This document shows, piece by piece, positions 43,128 through 51,446 of a stretch of 64,000 nucleotides of DNA. The stretch is from contig OZ254079.1 of the NCBI GenBank assembly GCA_965267475.1, positions 1,674,001 to 1,738,000 on the forward strand. Reading direction: 5' to 3'. The stretch is from JBCBKU01 sp965267475. GTDB taxonomy: Bacteria > Pseudomonadota > Alphaproteobacteria > Rhodobacterales > Rhodobacteraceae. The notes below the pieces were generated by a model, which was not told the DNA's origin, ran no database searches, and saw nothing but the letters and a program-made list of their open reading frames with translations. Each line of letters opens with the position of its first letter. Within the stretch, counting starts at the first letter, position 1. A program made the translations under genes and the position numbers.

Positions 43128-44267
43128 TTAGTTCTGATCGCGGCGCACGATGAGCCGGATGGTGCTTGCTCCGACAACGCCCGCCGCGACAGGTAACGCA
43201 ATCGCTGTTCCGGCCCCAATGGCCAGCGACAGTACGTTTGTACAGGCGGCAATAACCCCAATGCGCCAGAGGTTTCCGGGCGTGCCAGAGTTCTCGTCGA
43301 GGTATTTGACCCCTGATGCGCAGACTTCAGCCAGCTTAAGAAGCTTGCTGCGAATGTCCTCGACCTCCTCGTCTTGAATGGGTTGGCTGGTCGTATCGGG
43401 CAGAGCGTGGTGCAACATCTCTAAGGCGACCACCATCTCGGTCAGGAAATTGCCACGCGCATTGTGGGCGTTCAGGGCGTCTTCGTCGTTAGGGATTGCC
43501 AATACTGCGTGCAGGGCAATCTCACCCTGAACCTGCTCAACCATTGCCTGTGCAAGGGCGCGACTGTCCGATCCATATTGAGACAAAGTGGCGCGGAGTT
43601 CGGACCGGGTTCGTTGCTTGATTTGCGGGCGCATGTCGTTTTGCGTTGGTGGCGCCACCGTTGTCGGCGTCTCTAGTGTCGTACCGGAAAAGTCGCCGAA
43701 ACTTGCTTCAGCGCGGTCGGTTGAGATGTGGGGTGCAGGGTCAGGTTCGTCACTTGGAAGCTGGAACTGGGGCCAATGGTCGGGGCGCCTAAGTTGTTGC
43801 GGAATCATTGTGTGGCTGTCACCGAGCATTGACTCCAACTGATCCTGGGTGAGGCCAGACGTCCCGCTAAGATCGGTTTGCCTGATCGTGTGGTTGGTGG
43901 CGCCGCCACCTGTAATCTGCACTCCAACGCCGCTTACGGCGACGGTTTCATGAAATCTTGCGCTGTGCACATTAGCAGAACTAAAGTCCGATCCGGAAAT
44001 GCGCGCTCGACTGAGATCTGCGAAATAGAATTCCGACGATCTAAAGCTGCACCATCCGAGATTTGCCTCCCTGAAGTTGGCCGCCGAAAAGTTCGCTCCA
44101 TGAAGTGGGACCTGAATGTGGCGGTCGATAAGTCCCGCGTCCAAAAACGTCTTGCGAATATCCATGTCCGAAAAATCCGGCTGGAAACCCGAACCCTGTT
44201 CCTCCCGCCACCTGTTCCAATGGTCGACGCCCTTCAGCAGCTCTTCCAGATGTGCGGGGTTGCCCAT
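43128..44267 (-). CDS. Pentapeptide-repeat protein with C-terminal membrane segment
   Basis: 379 residues. Pentapeptide repeats lie at ~55-105 (HGANFSAANFREANL, FADLSRARISGSDFSSANV), a variable linker follows, then a helical domain (~240-330) and a hydrophobic C-terminus (IGVIAACTNVLSLAIGAGTA, LPVAAGVVGASTIRL) that is one hairpin of two TM helices. Function unknown; possibly membrane-anchored protein-binding. Compositionally it looks less GC-biased (more Ser, Thr and Asn) than its neighbours, so it could have been acquired. Confidence 0.8.
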   Translation of the reverse strand: MGNPAHLEELLKGVDHWNRWREEQGSGFQPDFSDMDIRKTFLDAGLIDRHIQVPLHGANFSAANFREANLGWCSFRSSEFYFADLSRARISGSDFSSANVHSARFHETVAVSGVGVQITGGGATNHTIRQTDLSGTSGLTQDQLESMLGDSHTMIPQQLRRPDHWPQFQLPSDEPDPAPHISTDRAEASFGDFSGTTLETPTTVAPPTQNDMRPQIKQRTRSELRATLSQYGSDSRALAQAMVEQVQGEIALHAVLAIPNDEDALNAHNARGNFLTEMVVALEMLHHALPDTTSQPIQDEEVEDIRSKLLKLAEVCASGVKYLDENSGTPGNLWRIGVIAACTNVLSLAIGAGTAIALPVAAGVVGASTIRLIVRRDQN

Positions 44268-44332
44268 GAAAACCTCTCAACCAATGCGCGTATCTTAAGC
44301 CGGGGCAGGGGGTTCGAGGCAAGCCGATTGGC

Positions 44333-44614
44333 TCAGGCGTCGACCAGCGCCCGCAGCGTGTCCAACTCGGCCCGGTGGCCCTGACCGCCAAACCGCGTCC
44401 GCGCGCGGCGGTCCCAATAGGCGGCGTTGCTGTCATCACCCTCGATCCGATGGATCAGCGCATGGATGGAATCGAACGGTTGCAGCCCTTCGTTCGCTTG
44501 CGCGATCTCATGGGCCCGGTCGAGCGCGTCGTTCTTCTGGAACCCCGATGACTCGACCCACCAAAGCGCTTCCTGGGCCGGGCTCAGGCCGGGTGGCGGG
44601 TTGTCATGGGGCAT
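44333..44614 (-). CDS. Hypothetical 93-residue protein
   Basis: No recognised domain. Helical and charged: SPAQEALWWVESSGFQKNDA, HALIHRIEGDDSNAAYWDRR, HRAELDTLRALVDA. Good ribosome site (AAAGGAG upstream of ATG 44614). Small alphaproteobacterial proteins of this type are common; the function is unknown. Confidence 0.7.
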   Translation of the reverse strand: MPHDNPPPGLSPAQEALWWVESSGFQKNDALDRAHEIAQANEGLQPFDSIHALIHRIEGDDSNAAYWDRRARTRFGGQGHRAELDTLRALVDA

Positions 44615-44816
44615 GTGATGTCTCCTTTCAGTGCAGTCTAGGCGGGCGGAGGCGGATGGAAAAGCACCCCTCCTGACAGGAGGGTGTCAGGATGTCCCGC
44701 CGCGCCAACCTTGACCGGACCCGGCGGGCGTGGCACGGTTGGAACATAACAAGAACATGTTTGCGAGTGCTCAGGCGCCCTCGGGCAGGGTGGAACAGAT
44801 TTCAGGAGACGACACG

Positions 44817-45191
44817 ATGGCGACAACAGCCGAGATTGCACAACAGTTGGTTACCCATTGCCAGAACCAGACCGAAGCGGAAGGGCTGGATACGCTGTAT
44901 CATCCGGATGCGGAATCGGTGGAGGCCATGGGCCCGCCGGGCATGGATCTGGTCAGCAAGGGGATCGATGCCATCAAAGGCAAGCATGCCTGGTGGGGCG
45001 AGAACTTCGAGGTTCACGGCGGTGATATCGACGGGCCCTATGTGAACGGCGACAGCTTCAGCGTGATCTTCGAGATCGACGCGACCGAGAAGGCTTCGGG
45101 CCAGCGGACGCAGATGAAGGAAGTGGCGCTTTATCACGTCAAGGACGGCAAGATCGTCAAGGAAGAGTTCCAGATGAAGCCCATGGGCTGA
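44817..45191 (+). CDS. SnoaL/NTF2-like protein
   Basis: 124 residues from ATG 44817 with AGGAGAC upstream. The NTF2-like fold is seen in TLYHPDAESVEAM, GIDAIKGKHAWWGENFEVHG and IFEIDATEKASGQRTQMKEV. Such proteins bind small hydrophobic ligands or act as isomerases; no catalytic assignment is possible. Confidence 0.85.
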   Translation: MATTAEIAQQLVTHCQNQTEAEGLDTLYHPDAESVEAMGPPGMDLVSKGIDAIKGKHAWWGENFEVHGGDIDGPYVNGDSFSVIFEIDATEKASGQRTQMKEVALYHVKDGKIVKEEFQMKPMG

Positions 45192-45198
45192 TCCGGGG

Positions 45199-45669
45199 TC
45201 AGATCCAGCGGCGCGTTTTCCGAAGGTAGTCTTCGTAAGGCGCGCCGAACTTCTTTTTCAGATAAGCCTCTTCCCGAAGGACCACGCCCCAGTGGAAGAT
45301 CGCAAAAAGTATGATTGCCGCGGGCAGGACCCAAGCATTTGAAAAGATGAACCCAAGGGCGATCAAGGCCGCCAGCATGCCCAGATACATCGGGTTGCGC
45401 GTGAAGCGATAAACGCCTGAGGCGACGATTTTTTGCACGGGTTTGTAGGGATTGATCGGGGTTCCTTCGGCCAGAAACCTGCCCGCGCCGGCAAAGTTCA
45501 CCCAGAAAGCGCCAATCATCAGTGGAACGCCCAGCACGAGCCCTGCACCCCAGGGAAAGGGCGGCAGGACAGGCAACGGAAAGAATGCCTTCAATGCGAA
45601 GGACGCCGCGACCGCCACGAGAAGCGCGAGCGGCGGGATCACGACGATATTCGGGTGATCCTGGGACAT
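45199..45669 (-). CDS. Isoprenylcysteine carboxyl methyltransferase family membrane protein
   Basis: 156 residues, four hydrophobic helices and the phospholipid/ICMT signature VYRFTRNPMYLGMLAALI, then VVLREEAYLKKKFGAPYEDY. Probably methylates lipid-linked or phospholipid substrates with SAM in the inner membrane. Convergent with the NTF2-like gene. Confidence 0.9.
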   Translation of the reverse strand: MSQDHPNIVVIPPLALLVAVAASFALKAFFPLPVLPPFPWGAGLVLGVPLMIGAFWVNFAGAGRFLAEGTPINPYKPVQKIVASGVYRFTRNPMYLGMLAALIALGFIFSNAWVLPAAIILFAIFHWGVVLREEAYLKKKFGAPYEDYLRKTRRWI

Positions 45670-45765
45670 AACCCATCATAGCACAGGATTGCGGCGCACA
45701 AACTCGGGCTTTGCTCAGGCTCCGAACCACGATAGGCCAGAGATCACAAGCAGGGGGGACGGACC

Positions 45766-46545
45766 ATGGATCTTGGGATCGCCGGAAAACGCGCCATCGT
45801 TTGCGCATCGTCGAAAGGGCTGGGTCGCGGTTGTGCAGAGGCTTTGGCCGAAGCGGGTGTTGCGCTGACGCTCAACGGGCGCACCGCCGAAACGCTTGAA
45901 GCGACAGGCGCCGCGATTGCCGAGAAATACGGTGTCGAGGTCAACACCGTCGCCGCCGATATCACGTCCGACGCGGGCCGCGCTGCCGTGCTTGAGACCT
46001 GCCCGGACCCCGATATTCTGGTGAACAACGCTGGCGGCCCGCCGCCCGGCCTTTGGTCGGACTGGGACCGTGACGATTTCATTGCTGCGCTTGATGCCAA
46101 CATGCTGACACCTATCGCCCTGATGAAAGCCACGCTGCCCGGCATGATGGCGAAAGGTTGGGGCCGGGTCGTCAATATCACCTCGGTTTCGGTCAAGTCC
46201 CCGGTTGCCGTTCTGGGCCTGTCCAATTCGGCGCGCGCGGGCCTGACCGGCTATGTCGCAGGCACCGCCCGGCAAGTCGCCGGAAAAGGTGTTGTCATCA
46301 ACAACCTTCTGCCCGGCATCCATGCGACGGACCGGGCCGTTGCGCTTGACCAGCGCGTCAGCCAGCAAGAGGGTATTTCGATGGAAGAGGCGATCGCGCA
46401 GCGGTCCGCCACGATCCCCGCCGGGCGCTATGGCACATCGGGCGAGTTCGGGGCCATGTGCGCCTTCCTCTGCTCGGATCATGCCGGGTTCATCATCGGG
46501 CAAAACATTCTTCTGGACGGCGGCGCGACCAATACGACGCTCTGA
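45766..46545 (+). CDS. SDR-family oxidoreductase-like protein
   Basis: 259 residues, Rossmann SDR: nucleotide loop ASSKGLGRG, NNAGG, ITSVSVK with the Ser. At the usual YxxxK active-site position it reads LGLSNSARAG, so Tyr and Lys are Leu and Arg, as in an SDR subgroup related to FabG-like proteins. Reductase activity is therefore doubtful or uses another residue. Followed about 100 bases later by an ABC ATPase gene on the same strand. Confidence 0.85.
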   Translation: MDLGIAGKRAIVCASSKGLGRGCAEALAEAGVALTLNGRTAETLEATGAAIAEKYGVEVNTVAADITSDAGRAAVLETCPDPDILVNNAGGPPPGLWSDWDRDDFIAALDANMLTPIALMKATLPGMMAKGWGRVVNITSVSVKSPVAVLGLSNSARAGLTGYVAGTARQVAGKGVVINNLLPGIHATDRAVALDQRVSQQEGISMEEAIAQRSATIPAGRYGTSGEFGAMCAFLCSDHAGFIIGQNILLDGGATNTTL

Positions 46546-46643
46546 TTGGGGCAATCGCCTTCAACACCGACGCTTGCCCGGCGGGTCCGAGCCTGATACG
46601 CGCCTTATCCGATGGAATTGATCGGGTATTTCCCTTGGACGGC

Positions 46644-47726
46644 GTGACCCAAACCGTGCGGCTGGAGACGGACGGCCTGACCCGCCGCGTCGGCGAACGA
46701 GCCATCGTCAACGATGTGTCGATCACGGTGGCAGCCGGGCAGGTGACCTGCCTTCTTGGACCGTCAGGCTGTGGGAAGTCATCGACCTTGCGCTTGATTG
46801 CGGGGATCGAGCGCGCAGATGCCGGTCAGGTGATCGCCGATGGCGAGGTGCTGTCCGGTCCTGGCCAGCATGTGCCGCCAGAGCGTCGCGGCGTCGGCCT
46901 GATGTTTCAGGATTTCGCGCTGTTTCCGCATCTGGCGGTCGCGCAAAACATCGGCTTCGGTCTTGCGGGTTCGGCCAAGGCCAAGGCCGCCCGCGTGGAT
47001 GAGCTGATCGAGCGCGTGCACCTTGGCTATCATCGCGACGATTATCCGCATCAGCTGTCCGGCGGCGAGCAGCAACGAGTTGCCTTGGCGCGTGCGATTG
47101 CCCCGAAGCCGCGGATCATGCTGATGGACGAGCCGTTTTCCGGGCTCGACAATCGATTGCGGGACGGCATTCGCGATGAAACCCTGTCGATCCTGAAGGA
47201 CGAGGGCGCGGCCGTTCTTCTGGTCACCCATGAACCGGATGAGGCGCTGAGGATGGCCGATCAGATCGCCCTGATGCGGGACGGCAGAGTGATCCAGCAA
47301 GGGTCGCCCTATAACGTCTATAATGCGCCCGTGGATCGGCTGGCGGCGGCATTCTTTAGCGATATCAATGTGATCCGCGGCAGGGTGGAGGGCGCATTGA
47401 CCGAAACGCCCTTTGGTCAGTTCCTGGCGCCGGGCGTGGCTGACGGAACCGAGGTCGAGATCGTAATCCGGCCTCAGCATTTGCGCATCGATTTCGATCG
47501 CCAAGGCAAAGGGCCGAACCCCACGCCCGAGGATGGGACGCCCGCGCGGGGTGTCGTTGAGCGGTCGCGGTTTCTTGGCAATGAGAGCCTTGTCGAGTTT
47601 CGGATGGACCATGACGGCGAGATCCTGAAGGCGGCGGTGCCGTCGGTCTTCCTGCCGAAGCCAGGCACCGCGCTTTGGCTGATGCTGCGGCGCGACCGCT
47701 GTTTCCTGTTCCCGGTCAAGGGCTAG
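46644..47726 (+). CDS. ABC transporter ATP-binding protein (iron/spermidine-type)
   Basis: 360 residues with start GTG 46644 chosen as the first start near the domain; the longer in-frame extension overlaps the SDR gene. Walker A LGPSGCGKSS, signature LSGGEQQRVALARA, Walker B IMLMDEP, H-loop VTHEPDEAL, and a C-terminal TOBE domain (VEIVIRPQHLRIDF). Such FbpC/PotA-like proteins power iron or polyamine importers. No permease or binding-protein gene is adjacent. Confidence 0.88.
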   Translation: MTQTVRLETDGLTRRVGERAIVNDVSITVAAGQVTCLLGPSGCGKSSTLRLIAGIERADAGQVIADGEVLSGPGQHVPPERRGVGLMFQDFALFPHLAVAQNIGFGLAGSAKAKAARVDELIERVHLGYHRDDYPHQLSGGEQQRVALARAIAPKPRIMLMDEPFSGLDNRLRDGIRDETLSILKDEGAAVLLVTHEPDEALRMADQIALMRDGRVIQQGSPYNVYNAPVDRLAAAFFSDINVIRGRVEGALTETPFGQFLAPGVADGTEVEIVIRPQHLRIDFDRQGKGPNPTPEDGTPARGVVERSRFLGNESLVEFRMDHDGEILKAAVPSVFLPKPGTALWLMLRRDRCFLFPVKG

Positions 47727-47774
47727 GCGGCCTGGCGGGGACCCACCCACCCGCCCTGTCCCCGCCAGGCCACC
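47726..47774. repeat. Hairpin repeat with G-quadruplex loop, copy B
   Basis: Arms GGCGGCCTGGCGGGGAC and GTCCCCGCCAGGCCACC (one mismatch), loop CCACCCACCCGCCCT identical to copy A. The minus strand reads GGGCGGGTGGGTGGG. Starts at the last base of the ABC ATPase stop codon. Confidence 0.85.
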
Positions 47775-47837
47775 TTTCGCGCAGACGTCGGGTGGGTTCT
47801 TTGCTATCGTGCGGTAAAGACAGGAAGGAATGCGGGT

Positions 47838-48371
47838 ATGTGGGACATCGGGGACTTCGTTCAGGATTGCCGCCGCGCGCTGGATCGCGACAGGTCGCAC
47901 AAGGCCGTGTCCGAGGTTGTGGCCCGCGCTATGGCGGATCCATCCGGTGTAACGCGGGCCTTGGGGGAACCCGAAGAAAGCGGCATCTTTCCGATCTATC
48001 AGTCGTCCGATCTGACCATCGTCAACGTGATCTGGAAGGCCGGCATGACCGTCATGCCCCACAACCATGAAATGTGGGCGCTGATCGGCATTTATGGCGG
48101 GCGCGAGGACAATATCTTCTGGCGCCGCGTCAAGGATGCCCCCGATGGCCGGATCGAGGCTGCGGGCGCCCGCGCGCTGTCAACGGGCCAGCATTGCGCC
48201 CTGGGCAAGGACATCATTCATTCCGTCACCAACCCGATCGGCAAGCTGACAGGTGCGATCCATGTCTACGGTGGCGATTTCTTCGAAGCCGAGCGCAGCG
48301 AATGGGACCCTGAGCATCTGACGGAGCACGCGTATGACATGAGCAAGGTGAAGGCCATGTTCACCGACTGA
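47838..48371 (+). CDS. Cupin-superfamily metal-binding protein (COG5553-like)
   Basis: 177 residues of the double-stranded beta-helix type: AGMTVMPHNHEMWALIGIYG (HxHxxW), IFWRR, LGKDIIHSVTNPIGKLTGA. It resembles cysteine-dioxygenase-like proteins of unknown substrate. Ribosome site AGGAA upstream of ATG 47838. Confidence 0.85.
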   Translation: MWDIGDFVQDCRRALDRDRSHKAVSEVVARAMADPSGVTRALGEPEESGIFPIYQSSDLTIVNVIWKAGMTVMPHNHEMWALIGIYGGREDNIFWRRVKDAPDGRIEAAGARALSTGQHCALGKDIIHSVTNPIGKLTGAIHVYGGDFFEAERSEWDPEHLTEHAYDMSKVKAMFTD

Positions 48372-48383
48372 ACCCTTGGGGTC

Positions 48384-49061
48384 CTAGTCTTTGACCTGCG
48401 CCAGATAATCTTCAAGCCGTTTGCCGTCTTCGTCGGGGAAAAGTTCCGGCAGACCTTCGATCTCATTGATCCGGTCCACGCGAAACACTCGGAAGGCGTT
48501 GCGCATTTCGCACCAGGCCGTCAGCGTCCAGATGCGGCCCCAATATTCCAATTGCAGAGGCCAGATGGTGCGCGTCGACCCCGCCCCATCAAGCGCGGTA
48601 TAGCTGAGGTGCAGCTTCTGGCGGGCGCGAATGGCCGCGCGTAAAGGGGGCATATGGCGGAACCCCTGCGCCGCGTCGGCAAAGGGATAGACCGCGAAGC
48701 CCCAGCCATTGGGCGGGGCGGCGCGATCTTCTGGCAGAACTGCATCAATTTTCGAGGCCAAGCTTTTGGCAGCGCTTTGCAATTCCTCATCCGCCGCCTC
48801 GGACACGACGGCCATGCCGAGGTGCAGCGCTTCCAATTCGTTCAAGGTCAGGTTTAGGGGCGGCAGGGTTATGGGCGCGGTCATCATGTAACCGACGCCC
48901 CGTTCCCCTTCGACCGGGATGCCCGATGTCTGGAGCGTCTCCATGTCCCGATAGATTGTCCGCTGGGACACGGCGAGCGCGCGTGCCAGATCCTCCGCCT
49001 TGTGGAGGCGACCATCGCGGAGGATCTGGATCAGTTCGAAAAGCCGGTCAGTGCGTCGCAA
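48384..49061 (-). CDS. WYL-domain HTH transcriptional regulator
   Basis: 225 residues. N-terminal winged HTH (MRRTDRLFELIQILRDGRLH, LAVSQRTIYRDMETLQTSG) and C-terminal WYL region (LSYTALDGAGSTRTIWPLQL; YWGRIWTLTAWCEMRNAFRV, with the usual WYL variant). Binds an unknown nucleotide or metabolite. It lies 4 bases after the 111-residue gene on the same strand, suggesting it regulates that operon. Confidence 0.92.
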   Translation of the reverse strand: MRRTDRLFELIQILRDGRLHKAEDLARALAVSQRTIYRDMETLQTSGIPVEGERGVGYMMTAPITLPPLNLTLNELEALHLGMAVVSEAADEELQSAAKSLASKIDAVLPEDRAAPPNGWGFAVYPFADAAQGFRHMPPLRAAIRARQKLHLSYTALDGAGSTRTIWPLQLEYWGRIWTLTAWCEMRNAFRVFRVDRINEIEGLPELFPDEDGKRLEDYLAQVKD

Positions 49062-49065
49062 GAGA

Positions 49066-49401
49066 TCATTCCATCTGATGCTGAACCGGCGCGTGGCGCA
49101 TCTGGACCGAGGGCCCGTCGATCATCGCGCCAAAGGTTGCGAAAAGCGGATCTTTCACAAGCTCTTCCGCGGCGGACTTGGCCTCATCCATCGAGGTCCA
49201 TTCCACGATGTCGGTCCAAAGTCCGTCCTCGTCCATCACGAGGGTCCGGGCGACGGCGCTGCCACGGTCCCGCAACAGCCCGTCAAGCTTGCTGGCCGCC
49301 GCGCGAAACGCACCGGCATCGGCGCCGTCGGTCAGGCGGAACGAAACGATCTCCATTACATGGCCCGTGGCTCCGGATCCGGTCTGCGAATTCAGTGTCA
49401 T
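49066..49401 (-). CDS. 111-residue ABM-like (dimeric alpha/beta barrel) protein
   Basis: Start ATG 49401 with AAGGAC upstream. The sequence MEIVSFRLTDGADAGAF, LWTDIVEWTSMDEAKSAAEE, FATFGAMIDGPSVQM fits a small dimeric alpha/beta-barrel (antibiotic-monooxygenase-like) fold. Co-transcribed with the WYL regulator. Substrate unknown. Confidence 0.75.
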   Translation of the reverse strand: MTLNSQTGSGATGHVMEIVSFRLTDGADAGAFRAAASKLDGLLRDRGSAVARTLVMDEDGLWTDIVEWTSMDEAKSAAEELVKDPLFATFGAMIDGPSVQMRHAPVQHQME

Positions 49402-49630
49402 ATCAGTGTCCTTTTGGGTTCGGCCGTCGATTCGGCCCTTGGCGATCCCAGACCTAAGGCACCCCAACTGACATAAACCTGTCAGTTGGATGCGTCCAGC
49501 CAGCGTTTTTTGGGCGACAACGGGATCTCGCGTCAGGGAAATTGCTTTCACGCTTCCCAGGGCGATCCGATGCCCATACATAAGGATTTCGAAATTCCGG
49601 GCGCAGGGTGCGCCCTTTGGGAGAACGCAC

Positions 49631-49855
49631 ATGCTGAACAATATCGGTCTTCCCGGCCTTCTTCTGATCGCGGTCGTTGTGCTCGTCCTGTTCGGGCGCG
49701 GCAAGATCTCGTCCCTGATGGGGGAAGTCGGCAAAGGCATCACCGCCTTCAAGAAAGGGGTGGATGACAGCAAGAAAGAGATCGAGCAGGGGATGGAAGA
49801 CACCGCCGAGGCGGCCCGCGACATCACCCCTGACGAGGAAAAGGACAAGGCCTGA
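49631..49855 (+). CDS. tatA: Tat translocase subunit TatA
   Basis: 74 residues from ATG 49631. The N-terminal TM helix and amphipathic helix are LPGLLLIAVVVLVLFGRGKI and SLMGEVGKGITAFKKG, the standard TatA layout with the FGRGK hinge. Pore-forming subunit for folded twin-arginine proteins. First gene of tatABC-DUF815. Confidence 0.95.
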   Translation: MLNNIGLPGLLLIAVVVLVLFGRGKISSLMGEVGKGITAFKKGVDDSKKEIEQGMEDTAEAARDITPDEEKDKA

Positions 49856-49881
49856 CCCGCCTGTCCGGAGTTTAGATCCGC

Positions 49882-50487
49882 ATGAATATCGGCTGGACCG
49901 AGTTTATGGTGATCGGGATCGTGGCGCTTATCGTCGTGGGCCCGAAAGACTTGCCGCAGATGTTCCGCGCGGTTGGCCAGTTCACGGCCAAGGCGCGGCA
50001 GATGGCGCGGGAGTTTTCGCGTGCCATGAACGAAGCGGCCGATGAAAGCGGGATCAAGGAAACAGCCAAAAGCCTGAATTCCATCGCAAATCCCCGGAAG
50101 ATGGCGACCGATGCGCTGAAGGACACGGTCGACAAGTTTCCCAAATGGGATGACGAGGATGCGGCCAGTGACGATGACAAACCGCTGGGTGAGCACACGG
50201 CCAAACTGAAGGCCGAGCGCGCCGAAATCAGCCGCAAGCGCCGGGAAGAGGCCGCGCAGCGCCGCGCCACAGCCGAGCGCGAGCCCACACCGGATGTGCC
50301 TGCGGGCGAAACACCGCCTGCGCCGACGCCCCCCAAGTCGCGGGCCAAAGCCGCATCCAAACCCGCCACTAAAGCGGCCGCCAAACCCAAAGCCGCAACC
50401 AAGCCCAAAACGACCCGCGCAAAGGCATCTGCCAAAAAATCGCCGGCCAAAAAGGCGCCTGCAAAGAAGGCGGATAAGTCGGCATGA
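49882..50487 (+). CDS. tatB: Tat translocase subunit TatB
   Basis: 201 residues: MNIGWTEFMVIGIVALIVVG TM helix with the GPKDLP hinge, then amphipathic helix (MFRAVGQFTAKARQMAREFS) and a long charged tail ending in Lys/Ala repeats (SPAKKAPAKKADKSA). Longer than E. coli TatB (171) because of that tail. Overlaps tatC by 4 bases. Confidence 0.94.
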   Translation: MNIGWTEFMVIGIVALIVVGPKDLPQMFRAVGQFTAKARQMAREFSRAMNEAADESGIKETAKSLNSIANPRKMATDALKDTVDKFPKWDDEDAASDDDKPLGEHTAKLKAERAEISRKRREEAAQRRATAEREPTPDVPAGETPPAPTPPKSRAKAASKPATKAAAKPKAATKPKTTRAKASAKKSPAKKAPAKKADKSA

Positions 50488-51446
50488 GCGATGCGACGAA
50501 CGAACCCGAAGATGAGATCGAGGACAGCTCGGCCCCGCTGATCGAGCATTTGGCCGAGCTGCGCACGCGGCTGATCCGGTCCGTCATCGCCTTTCTGATC
50601 GGCATCGTTCTGGCCTTCGTCGTGGCCGAGCCGATCCTGCAATTCCTTTTGCAGCCCATCGAGGCGACCCTGCGCGATCTCGGGGATCCGTCACCGACGC
50701 TTCAGTTCACATCCCCGCAGGAATACCTGTTCACGCTGTTCAGGATCTCGATGGTGTTCGGCTTCATGATGGCCTTCCCTGTGATCGCCTTCCAGATGTG
50801 GCGGTTCGTGGCGCCGGGGCTTTACCGGACGGAAAAGAACGCCTTCCTTCCGTTTCTGATCGCGTCGCCCTTCATGTTCTTTCTGGGTGCGTCTTTCGCC
50901 CATTTCGTCGTGACCCCTTTGGCGATGGAGTTCTTCCTGGGCTTTGCGGATGTCAGTTCGATCTTTGCCAATCTTCTAAGCGGAACGACCGAGACGCCGG
51001 ACGACGTGTTGATCCCGGTCACGCCGGACAATCTGAGCGTGCCGGCGACCGAAAACGGTCTGCGTATCACCTTCTTTGGGAAGGTGAACGAGTCGCTCGA
51101 TATATCGCTCAAGTTCATCATCGCGTTCGGTGTGTGTTTTCAGTTGCCGGTGCTTCTGACGCTTCTGGGCAAGGCCGGGCTTGCCTCGTCGCGGGGGCTG
51201 GCCTCGACCCGGAAATACGCGGTCGTGGGCATTCTGGTGCTGGCCGCTTTGGTGACCCCGCCTGATCCTGTGACGCAGTTGATCCTGTTCTCGGCGGTCT
51301 ACGGTCTTTACGAGATCTCGATCCAGCTTGTGGCCTGGGTCGAGCGGGCGAAGACTGAAAAGCTTCGTCGCGAAGGGGTGCTGGACGAAGATGAAGACCT
51401 CTACGGCCCGATTGACGACGACGAGCCCGAGGACGAGATGCGATGA
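50484..51446 (+). CDS. tatC: Tat translocase subunit TatC
   Basis: 320 residues with six membrane helices: APLIEHLAELRTRLIRSVIA at the N-terminus, QEYLFTLFRISMVFGFMMAF, GLYRTEKNAFLPFL, VLTLLGKAGLASS. Recognises twin-arginine signals. Longer than typical (~260) through an inserted periplasmic stretch around GTTETPDDVLIPVTPDNLSV and an acidic C-terminus. ATGA overlap with the DUF815 gene. Confidence 0.95.
   Translation: MSDATNEPEDEIEDSSAPLIEHLAELRTRLIRSVIAFLIGIVLAFVVAEPILQFLLQPIEATLRDLGDPSPTLQFTSPQEYLFTLFRISMVFGFMMAFPVIAFQMWRFVAPGLYRTEKNAFLPFLIASPFMFFLGASFAHFVVTPLAMEFFLGFADVSSIFANLLSGTTETPDDVLIPVTPDNLSVPATENGLRITFFGKVNESLDISLKFIIAFGVCFQLPVLLTLLGKAGLASSRGLASTRKYAVVGILVLAALVTPPDPVTQLILFSAVYGLYEISIQLVAWVERAKTEKLRREGVLDEDEDLYGPIDDDEPEDEMR

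Noticed and set aside
45134..45808. 224-codon minus-strand ORF over the ICMT-family gene
   Set aside because: Alternative frame of the same strand, Arg-rich and lacking the methyltransferase motifs seen in the real frame.
46779..48068. 429-codon minus-strand ORF over the ABC ATPase and cupin genes
   Set aside because: Spans two real plus-strand genes and the hairpin repeat between them; no recognisable domain.
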